Positions 16,058 through 22,002 of a stretch of DNA of 22,002 bases are shown one piece after another (position 1 is the stretch's first letter; every line of letters begins with the position of its first letter). Source of the stretch: JBBECF01 sp040881945 (GTDB lineage: Bacteria > Pseudomonadota > Alphaproteobacteria > Dongiales > Dongiaceae); assembly GCA_040881945.1 (NCBI GenBank), contig JBBECF010000120.1, positions 1-22,002 on the forward strand. The letters are read 5' to 3'. A model generated the notes under the pieces. The model ran no database searches and had not been told where the DNA came from. It saw only the letters and a list, made by a program, of their open reading frames with translations. Both the position numbers and the translations under genes were made by a program.

Positions 16058-17926
16058 GTGCAGCAGGAACAACGACAGTCCCACGCCTTCACCCGCCGCG
16101 TCGCGCTGCTCGCCGGCGGCAAGGCGCTGCTGCTCTCGGCCCTGGTCGGGCGCATGTACTATCTTCAGGTCCTGGAATCCGACCGCTACACCGTGCTGGC
16201 GGAGGAGAACCGGATCAACCTGCGCCTGCTGCCGCCGCCGCGCGGCCGCATCCTCGATCGCTTCGGCGCGCCCCTGGCGGTCAACGACCAGAATTATCGC
16301 CTCGTCGTCGTCGCCGAGCAGACGCCCGACCTCGAGGCCACGCTCGACGCCGTGGCCAGCCTGATTTCTCTCGGTGCGAGCGAGCGCGAACGCGTGCTCC
16401 GCGAGCGCGCGCGCAAGCGCGCCTTCGTGCCGATCACGGTGCGCGAGAACCTGACCTGGGAGGAGGTCGCGCGCATCGAAGTCAACGCCCCCGACCTGCC
16501 CGGCATCGGCATCGAGGTGGGGGAGAGCCGCGAGTATCCGTTCGGCGGCGCGACCGCGCATATCCTCGGCTATGTCGCCGCCGTCGCCGAAACCGAACAG
16601 ACCGGGGACCCGCTGCTCGAGTTGCCCGGCTTCCGCATCGGCAAGAACGGTATCGAGAAACAGTACGACTCCGGCTTGCGCGGCAAGGCCGGCAGCAGCC
16701 AGGTGGAAGTCAATGCGGTCGGCCGGATCATCCGCGAGCTGTCGCGCAAGGAGGGCGAACCGGGGCGGGACGTCGTCGTCACCCTGGACAGCGGCCTGCA
16801 ACAGTTCGTGCAACAGCGGCTGGCGAGCGAGCTCAGCGGCTCGGCGGTCGTCCTCGACGTGCGCACCGGGGACGTGCTGGCGCTCGGCTCGACCCCGACC
16901 TTCGATCCCGCGGCGTTCGGCCGCGGCCTAAGCCAGCACGAATGGCAGGCGCTGATCTCGGATCCGCAGCTGCCGCTCTCGAACAAGGCGATCGCTGGCC
17001 AATACGCGCCGGGATCGACGTTCAAGATGATGGTCGCGCTGGCCGCGCTCGAGTCCGGCGTCGGGCCGGATTTCAGCGCCTATTGCCCCGGCTTCCTGCA
17101 GCTCGGCAGCGCCCGCTTCCATTGCTGGAAGAAGGAAGGCCACGGCAACCTGACCATGATCGACGGCATCAAGCATTCCTGCGACGTGTATTTCTACAAC
17201 CTCGCGCGGCGCGTCGGCGTCGACGCCATCGCCGCCATGGCGCGGCGTTTCGGACTCGGTCAGGCCGAAGGGCTCGACCTGCCCGGCGAACGCGCCGGCG
17301 TGATCCCCGACGTGAACTGGAAGCGCGCGACGATGGGCCTGCCCTGGTATCCGGGCGAGACCCTGATCGCCGGCATCGGCCAGGGCTTCGTGCTGACGAC
17401 GCCGTTGCAGCTCGCGGTCATGACGGCGCGCATCGCCAATGGCGGATTCGCGGTCGTGCCGCGCCTGGCGCGCGAGGCCGTCGCGGGCGACGCGGCGGAC
17501 CAGCCGTCGACGGCCTTCGCCTCTCTCGGACTCGCCGCGGCGCATCTCGACGTGGTCCGCGAGGGCATGAAGCGTGTGTCCAACGACCCGCGCGGCACCG
17601 CCTATCGGGTGCGCATCGAACAGCCGGGCATGGAGATGGCCGGCAAGACCGGCACGGCCCAGGTTCGCCGCATCACGCTCAGCGAGCGGCTGTCCGGCGT
17701 GGCGAAGAACGAAAACCTGCCCTGGAACCGGCGCGATCACGCCCTGTTCGTCGGCTATGCGCCGCTGGAAACGCCGCGCTACGCGGTCGCCGTGGTTGTC
17801 GAACACGGCGGCGGCGGCTCCAAGGTCGCCGGCCCGATCGCCCGCGACATCCTGATCGAAACGCAATTGCGCGACCCGTCGCGGGCGCTCCCGCCGACCC
17901 AGGTCGCCTGGGCCAGCCCGCGATGA
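16058..17926 (+). CDS. mrdA: Penicillin-binding protein 2, elongation-specific transpeptidase
   Basis: PBP2 cross-links peptidoglycan during cell elongation and pairs with the glycosyltransferase RodA. The 622-aa protein has one N-terminal transmembrane segment (about 17-36), a dimerisation/pedestal domain with PPPRGRILDRFGAPLAVN, and a transpeptidase domain with all three active-site motifs. These are PGSTFK (Ser320, Lys323), HSCDVYFYNLA (SxD variant, Ser374 to Asp376) and GKTGTAQ (Lys530). The SxD form in place of SxN is normal for PBP2. The start codon is GTG, 1 nt after the mreD stop, with no strong ribosome site of its own. The stop overlaps the rodA ATG. Beta-lactams such as mecillinam act on this family. 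Confidence 0.96.
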   Translation: MQQEQRQSHAFTRRVALLAGGKALLLSALVGRMYYLQVLESDRYTVLAEENRINLRLLPPPRGRILDRFGAPLAVNDQNYRLVVVAEQTPDLEATLDAVASLISLGASERERVLRERARKRAFVPITVRENLTWEEVARIEVNAPDLPGIGIEVGESREYPFGGATAHILGYVAAVAETEQTGDPLLELPGFRIGKNGIEKQYDSGLRGKAGSSQVEVNAVGRIIRELSRKEGEPGRDVVVTLDSGLQQFVQQRLASELSGSAVVLDVRTGDVLALGSTPTFDPAAFGRGLSQHEWQALISDPQLPLSNKAIAGQYAPGSTFKMMVALAALESGVGPDFSAYCPGFLQLGSARFHCWKKEGHGNLTMIDGIKHSCDVYFYNLARRVGVDAIAAMARRFGLGQAEGLDLPGERAGVIPDVNWKRATMGLPWYPGETLIAGIGQGFVLTTPLQLAVMTARIANGGFAVVPRLAREAVAGDAADQPSTAFASLGLAAAHLDVVREGMKRVSNDPRGTAYRVRIEQPGMEMAGKTGTAQVRRITLSERLSGVAKNENLPWNRRDHALFVGYAPLETPRYAVAVVVEHGGGGSKVAGPIARDILIETQLRDPSRALPPTQVAWASPR

Positions 17927-19083
17927 CGGCCTCGATGCCCGCCGCCGGCCGGCGCCAGACCGATCTGTCGATCGGCGAAAAGCTGGGCCACCTCAACTGG
18001 GGCATGGTGCTGCTGGTGTGCGCCGTCGGCGGGGTAGGCTTCGCCATGCTGTATTCCGCCGCCAATGGCCGGTTCGACCCGTGGGCCTCGCGCCAGATGG
18101 TGCGCTTCGCCGTCGGCCTGGCGGTGATGTTGGCGGTCGCCGTGGTCGACCTGCGGTTCTGGCTGAAACAGGCGTACACGATCTATGCCGTGGCTTTCGC
18201 GCTGCTGATATTCGTCGAGGTCGCGGGCGATATCGGCATGGGCGCGCAGCGCTGGATCGACCTCAGGGTGTTCCAGCTCCAGCCTTCCGAGGTGATGAAA
18301 ATCGCCTTGGTTCTGGCCCTGGCGCGCTATTTCCACCGCCTTGGGGCCGAGGAGATCGGCCGCCCGTCGCGCCTGGCCTGGCCGATCCTGCTGGTGCTCG
18401 CCCCGGCCCTGCTGGTGCTGCGCCAGCCCGACCTCGGCACCGCGGGCATGCTGCTGCTGGTCGGCGCCGCCATGCTGTTCGTCGCCGGCGTGCGCCTATG
18501 GAAGTTCGCTCTCGTCGGCGCCGCCGGGATCGGCGCCGTGCCGGTCGCCTGGAGCCTGCTGCGCGAATACCAGCGCCAGCGCATCCTCACCTTCTTCAAT
18601 CCGGAGAACGATCCCCTCGGCGCCGGTTACCACATCCTGCAGTCGAAGATCGCCTTCGGCTCCGGCGGCCTGTTCGGCAAGGGGTTCCTGCAGGGCACGC
18701 AGAGTCACCTCAACTTCCTGCCGGAGCGGCAGACCGACTTTATCTTCACCATGCTGGCCGAGGAATTCGGCCTGGCCGGATGTCTGGTGCTGCTCGGACT
18801 CTACCTTCTGCTGTTCGTCTACGGCTTCGCCATCGCGCTCCGGAGCCGCAGCCACTTCGGCCGCCTGGTCGCCATCGGCGTCACTGCCAACCTGTTTCTC
18901 TATGTCTTCATCAACGCCGCGATGGTCATGGGCCTGATCCCCATCGTCGGCGTGCCGCTGCCGCTGATCTCCTACGGCGGCACCGCGATGATGACCGTGC
19001 TCGTGGGCTGCGGGCTGGCGATGTCGGCCTATGTCCACCGCGACCTGCGGATCGGCCGCCACGGCGTCGGCGAGGACGACTGA
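17923..19083 (+). CDS. rodA: SEDS peptidoglycan glycosyltransferase RodA
   Basis: RodA polymerises lipid II into glycan strands in the elongasome together with PBP2. The 386-aa product has about ten hydrophobic helices and SEDS-family blocks: GAQRWIDLRVFQLQPSEVMK, RQPDLGTAGMLLLVG, GSGGLFGKGFLQGTQSHLNF, FLPERQTDFIFTMLAEEFGL and GVPLPLISYGGTAMM. Asp272 in the TDFIF segment corresponds to the catalytic Asp of other RodA proteins (Asp262 in E. coli). The ATG overlaps the mrdA stop (ATGA). FtsW is a close relative but less likely in this gene cluster. It is the last gene of the cluster; pirin follows after 10 bp. Confidence 0.96.
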   Translation: MTASMPAAGRRQTDLSIGEKLGHLNWGMVLLVCAVGGVGFAMLYSAANGRFDPWASRQMVRFAVGLAVMLAVAVVDLRFWLKQAYTIYAVAFALLIFVEVAGDIGMGAQRWIDLRVFQLQPSEVMKIALVLALARYFHRLGAEEIGRPSRLAWPILLVLAPALLVLRQPDLGTAGMLLLVGAAMLFVAGVRLWKFALVGAAGIGAVPVAWSLLREYQRQRILTFFNPENDPLGAGYHILQSKIAFGSGGLFGKGFLQGTQSHLNFLPERQTDFIFTMLAEEFGLAGCLVLLGLYLLLFVYGFAIALRSRSHFGRLVAIGVTANLFLYVFINAAMVMGLIPIVGVPLPLISYGGTAMMTVLVGCGLAMSAYVHRDLRIGRHGVGEDD

Positions 19084-19093
19084 GGCGCCGACC

Positions 19094-20017
19094 ATGAGCC
19101 GGGCGCAATTTCATCCGACCACTGCCGGCGACAGCGGGACCGGCGCGCGCGGCGTCGTCACGGTGGTGCGCGGTCTTCCGACCAGCGATGGCGCCGGCGT
19201 GCGCCTGACGCGCGTGATCGGCACGCCGACGCTGCCCGATCTCGACCCGTTCCTGTTGCTCGACGAATTCGGCTCGGATGAGGCGGCGGACTACATCGCC
19301 GGGTTCCCCGATCACCCCCATCGCGGGTTCGAAACCGTGACCTACATGCTCGCCGGGCGCATGCGGCACGGCGACAACCAGGGCAATGTCGGCCTGCTGC
19401 GCGCCGGCAGCGTGCAATGGATGACCGCCGGCCGCGGCATCGTCCATTCCGAAATGCCCGAGCAGGAAGAGGGCCTGTTGCGGGGCTTCCAGCTCTGGGT
19501 CAACCTGCCGGCCAAAGACAAGATGACCGCGCCGCGCTATCAGGACATCGCGCCCGAGGCGATCCCCATGGTCGACATCGGCGCCGGCCCTGGCTGCGCC
19601 GAAGGCGGCTTCGCCGAGGCGAGCGCGCGCGTGCGCGTCATCGCGGGGCGCCTCGGCGCTGCCGAAGGGCCGGTGCGGGCGGTGGCGACGCAACCGCTCT
19701 ATCTCGACATCGCGCTAGGCACCGGCGCGACCTCTGCGCCCAAGCTTCCCGTGAACCACACGGCGTTCGTCTATGTCTACGAAGGCGCGGCCCGCATCGG
19801 ATCGGGCGACGGCGCGGCGGCGGTGCAACGCGGCGAGCTCGCCGTGCTCGGCCCCGGCGGCCGGGTCGAAATCGCCGCGGCCGGCGGACCGGCGCGGCTC
19901 CTGCTCGTCGCCGCCCGCCCGCTCGGCGAGCCGATCGCCCGCTACGGGCCGTTCGTCATGAACACCGACGCCGAGATTCGCCGCGCCATCGAGGATTACC
20001 GCGCCGGGCGGTTGTAA
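19094..20017 (+). CDS. Pirin family protein
   Basis: This is a 307-aa bicupin. The N-terminal cupin contains PDHPHRGFETVTY and QWMTAGRGIVHSEMP. His74, His76, His118 and Glu120 match the Fe ligands of pirins (His56, His58, His101, Glu103 in human pirin) with nearly the same spacing. The C-terminal cupin begins near TSAPKLPVNHTAFVYVYEGA, followed by GPFVMNTDAEIRRAIEDYRA, typical of the family. Bacterial pirins include quercetin 2,3-dioxygenases and regulators of central metabolism, and the substrate cannot be told from sequence. It begins 10 bp after rodA and may ride on the mre transcript, but a link to cell shape is not implied. Confidence 0.92.
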   Translation: MSRAQFHPTTAGDSGTGARGVVTVVRGLPTSDGAGVRLTRVIGTPTLPDLDPFLLLDEFGSDEAADYIAGFPDHPHRGFETVTYMLAGRMRHGDNQGNVGLLRAGSVQWMTAGRGIVHSEMPEQEEGLLRGFQLWVNLPAKDKMTAPRYQDIAPEAIPMVDIGAGPGCAEGGFAEASARVRVIAGRLGAAEGPVRAVATQPLYLDIALGTGATSAPKLPVNHTAFVYVYEGAARIGSGDGAAAVQRGELAVLGPGGRVEIAAAGGPARLLLVAARPLGEPIARYGPFVMNTDAEIRRAIEDYRAGRL

Positions 20018-20045
20018 GACGCGGCCCTGGTCGGCCCCGCGCCTA

Positions 20046-20074
20046 TCGACAAAGCCGGGGCCCTTTGCTATAGG
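20046..20074 (+). promoter_or_regulatory. Promoter of tRNA-Lys
   Basis: TCGACA (20046-20051) and TATAGG (20069-20074) are separated by 17 bp. The tRNA begins 16 bp after the -10 box, so the primary transcript would have a short 5' leader of roughly 10 nt. The match is good for a stable-RNA promoter. Confidence 0.6.
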
Positions 20075-20090
20075 GGCGGCCTTCCCCTAG

Positions 20091-20166
<76 letters not shown>

Positions 20167-20167
20167 G

Positions 20168-20238
20168 CCTTCGCGGCTCACGCGCTACGGCTCGGCAGGC
20201 CGGAGGCCTGACGAGGCGGGACGCGCGAGCCACGAAGG
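20168..20238. repeat. Large imperfect palindrome next to the tRNA 3' end
   Basis: The left arm CCTTCGCGGCTCACGCG (20168-20184) pairs with the right arm CGCGCGAGCCACGAAGG (20222-20238) at 15 of 17 positions. Inside is a second hairpin, CTCGGCAGGCC (20191-20201) and GGCCTGACGAG (20205-20215), with loop GGA and one mismatch. It begins 1 nt after the tRNA CCA end. It may be a dispersed REP-like repeat or act as the tRNA terminator and processing structure. There is no U-tract. Confidence 0.7.
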
Positions 20239-20275
20239 TTGCTGGAGGGCCAAGGGCGAATACAGCAACCGTGCC

Positions 20276-20719
20276 ATGCGCTTCGACTATCGGGTGATCC
20301 TCACGCCCGACGACAACGACACGATTCTCGTCACCTGTCCCGACCTGCCCGAGGTGACCACCTTCGGCAAGGACCGGGACGATGCCCTGCGGCGCGCGCG
20401 CGATGCAATCGAGGAGGCGATTGCCGCGCGCATCGCCGACCGCGAGGATATTCCCGAACCGTCGGCCCCGCGGCGCCGGCGCAAGGGCAGGGTCGAAGTC
20501 GTGCCGCTTGCCGCCGCGACGGCGCTCAAGGTCTTGCTCTACCGCGCCATGCGCGAGCAGGGGGTTCGCAAGGCCGACCTCGTGCGCCGGCTTGGGGTCC
20601 ATGGTCCGCAGATCGACCGGCTGCTCGACGTGCGGCACGCCTCGCGGCTCGACCAGCTCGAGGCGGCGCTGGCGGCGATGGGCAAGCGCCTCGTGCTCGA
20701 CCTGGAAGAGACCGCGTGA
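20276..20719 (+). CDS. HicB-type antitoxin with C-terminal helix-turn-helix
   Basis: The 147-aa protein has an N-terminal HicB-like partial RNase H fold (about 1-60), with YRVILTPDDNDTILVTCPDL, then PEVTTFGKDRDDALRRARDA. A basic linker (APRRRRKGRVEV) and a C-terminal helix-turn-helix (about 85-145: VRKADLVRRLGVHGPQIDRL) follow. HicB antitoxins neutralise the HicA mRNA interferase and repress their own operon. No hicA is seen: the 109 bases upstream hold only the palindrome, and 9 bases after the stop an assembly gap begins. The partner may lie in the gap or be absent. The ATG at 20276 has no clear ribosome site nearby; no other in-frame start precedes it. Domain assignment is good; a working toxin-antitoxin role is unproven. 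Confidence 0.8.
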   Translation: MRFDYRVILTPDDNDTILVTCPDLPEVTTFGKDRDDALRRARDAIEEAIAARIADREDIPEPSAPRRRRKGRVEVVPLAAATALKVLLYRAMREQGVRKADLVRRLGVHGPQIDRLLDVRHASRLDQLEAALAAMGKRLVLDLEETA

Positions 20720-20728
20720 TAGCGACCG

Positions 20729-20828
20729 NNNNNNNNNNNNNNNNNNNNNNNNNNNNNNNNNNNNNNNNNNNNNNNNNNNNNNNNNNNNNNNNNNNNNNNN
20801 NNNNNNNNNNNNNNNNNNNNNNNNNNNN
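20729..20828. other. Assembly gap (100 Ns)
   Basis: Exactly 100 unknown bases, the usual placeholder length, so the true distance is unknown. It removes the 5' end of the cytochrome c gene and could hide small genes such as a hicA partner. The flanks may not be contiguous in the genome. Confidence 0.99.
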
Positions 20829-21134
20829 TGGGCGTCCGGGGCGCTGGCGGGCGCGGCGCTGTCGGTTGCCGCCGGGGCGGCGGCTGAGGGCGATCCCGAG
20901 CAGGGCCGCGCGCTCGCGGACGCGTGGTGCGCCTCGTGCCATCAGGTGGCGCCGGGCGGAACGGCGACCGACGCCGCGCCGCCCTTCCCGATGATCGCGA
21001 ACTACCCGGCCATGACGCGGGAACGCCTGCGCGGCTGGCTCGTCGCGCCGCATCCGCCGATGCCCGATTTCAACCTGACGCGCGCCGAGATCGACGCGAT
21101 CATCGCCTATCTCGAGACGCTGCGCCGGCAATAG
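20829..21134 (+). CDS. Small exported c-type cytochrome, 5' end lost in the gap
   Basis: The visible 101 residues start inside a hydrophobic signal sequence (GALAGAALSVAAGAAAEG), so only its first part is missing. The mature part has the covalent haem site CASCH (Cys34, Cys37, His38 of the visible part) after GDPEQGRALADAW. HPPMPDFNLT (Met78) supplies the likely axial methionine, followed by the closing helix AEIDAIIAYLETL. This is a class I single-haem cytochrome c of about 80 residues in the periplasm. Its electron partner cannot be told. The gene is probably intact in the organism; truncation is due to the gap. Confidence 0.88.
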   Translation, partial: WASGALAGAALSVAAGAAAEGDPEQGRALADAWCASCHQVAPGGTATDAAPPFPMIANYPAMTRERLRGWLVAPHPPMPDFNLTRAEIDAIIAYLETLRRQ

Positions 21135-21148
21135 GGCGCCGCCCGCCG

Positions 21149-21991
21149 TCAGTGCGACATCAGCACCGGCACGGTCATCTGCGGCAGCACCTGGCGGGTG
21201 ACGCCGCCGAGCAGCAGCTCGCGCGCCCGTGAATGGCCATAGGCGCCCATGACCAACAAATCGGCGCCGGTGTCGGCCAGGCGCGACAGGATGGCGTCGG
21301 CGACGGCAATGTCGCCGGCCTCGATGTGCTCGACCGCGACCGTGACGCCGTGGCGCGCCAGATGCCGCGCGATGTCGGCGCCCGGCTCCGCCCCGTGGCC
21401 CGCCGCCGTCGGCCGCGGGTCGGCGGAGAGCACGATCACCGACTTCGCCTTTGTCAGCAGCGGCAACGCGTCGTTGACGGCGCGGGTCGCTTCACGGCCG
21501 GCGTCCCAGGCGACGACGACGCGCTCGCCGATCGTCGGCCCGGCCCCGATATAGGGCACGACGATCGCGGGCCGGCCGCAGCCGAGCACGACCGCCTCGG
21601 GCGCCGGCCGGCTGGCCGGCTCCGGCTCGTCCGGGTCGGCCTGGCCGAGGATCACCAGGTCGGCGTAGCGCGCATGCACGGCGACGACGGCGGAAATTTC
21701 GCCTTCGAGGCCGCGGTCGATCCGGCAGTCCGCGCTTAAGCCGGCCCGCGCCGCCGCTTCGCGGAAGCGCGCCGCGGCCCGCTCGGCGCGCTCGCGTCCT
21801 TGCCGGCGGGTCTGCTCGTGCCACGCCGCCGGCATCTCGCTCAGCAGGAAGCCCGGCAGCTCCGGCTCGGCGACGACATAGAGCCCGGTCAGATGCGCGG
21901 CGTGGGCGCGCGCCAGCGCGATCGCGGCGGCGACCCGGCCGGGCGACGCCTTGCCGTCGTCGATATGCACCAACAGGTCCTTCCAGGCCAT
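21149..21991 (-). CDS. Universal stress protein, tandem UspA domains
   Basis: The 280-aa cytoplasmic protein consists of two Usp folds. The N-terminal one begins MAWKDLLVHIDDGKASPGRV and runs to about 145. The C-terminal one begins near GERVVVAWDAGREATRAVND (about 155-280) and ends with DLLVMGAYGHSRARELLLGG and VTRQVLPQMTVPVLMSH. The second domain has the nucleotide-binding signature (G-x2-G followed about 9 residues later by GGVT), while the first domain lacks a clear one. That pattern is common in duplicated Usps. Such proteins bind ATP and aid survival under stress, but their biochemical roles are poorly defined. The gene converges on the cytochrome c gene with 14 bp between stops. The ATG at 21991 fits the normal N-terminus. 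Confidence 0.93.
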   Translation of the reverse strand: MAWKDLLVHIDDGKASPGRVAAAIALARAHAAHLTGLYVVAEPELPGFLLSEMPAAWHEQTRRQGRERAERAAARFREAAARAGLSADCRIDRGLEGEISAVVAVHARYADLVILGQADPDEPEPASRPAPEAVVLGCGRPAIVVPYIGAGPTIGERVVVAWDAGREATRAVNDALPLLTKAKSVIVLSADPRPTAAGHGAEPGADIARHLARHGVTVAVEHIEAGDIAVADAILSRLADTGADLLVMGAYGHSRARELLLGGVTRQVLPQMTVPVLMSH

Positions 21992-22002
21992 CGCCGAACC
22001 CC

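Overview
The window is about 22 kb of very GC-rich chromosome. It looks like a free-living alphaproteobacterium, most plausibly from the Rhodospirillales or a related order; that order-level placement is inference. The supporting evidence is a circularly permuted two-piece tmRNA gene, an alphaproteobacterial-type SspB, and the runs hflK-hflC-degP, ilvB-ilvN-ilvC and mreB-mreC-mreD-PBP2-rodA. A run of exactly 100 Ns (20729-20828) is a scaffolding gap, so the sequence is a draft or metagenome assembly. I see no prophage, insertion sequence, CRISPR array or obvious genomic island. Nearly all of it is ordinary housekeeping backbone.

Region 1 (1-2984): the minus strand carries ssrA (two-piece tmRNA, acceptor part first, tag ANDNRLALAA) followed directly by sspB, which encodes the ClpXP adaptor for ssrA-tagged proteins and runs off the window. 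thyX (flavin-dependent thymidylate synthase) diverges from ssrA, and a long open frame that appears to extend thyX upstream is really antisense to the tmRNA. mrp (Fe-S carrier ATPase) converges on thyX.

Region 2 (3003-8037): hflK-hflC (FtsH-modulating membrane complex) has a good sigma70-type promoter and is followed by degP (periplasmic serine protease), all envelope quality control. A compound palindromic repeat separates degP from miaA (tRNA A37 dimethylallyltransferase).

Region 3 (8009-13516): ilvB-ilvN-ilvC and leuA form a branched-chain amino acid cluster. A promoter and hairpin leader precede ilvB. A 465-bp gene-free stretch between ilvC and leuA holds strong secondary structure and an inverted repeat.

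Region 4 (13594-19083): mreB-mreC-mreD-mrdA-rodA encodes the rod-shape elongasome. Its last four genes are packed with overlaps or 1-nt spacing, implying one transcript.

Region 5 (19094-22002): a pirin gene, tRNA-Lys(CUU) with its own promoter, a palindromic repeat beginning just after the tRNA CCA end, a solitary HicB-type antitoxin gene, the assembly gap, a cytochrome c gene cut by the gap, and a two-domain universal stress protein on the minus strand.

The most rewarding observations are the ssrA-sspB adjacency with its short Arg-containing tag, the apparent insertion in ThyX, the two palindromic repeats, the lone HicB beside the gap, and the structured ilvC-leuA spacer. I did not find a convincing novel multi-gene system.
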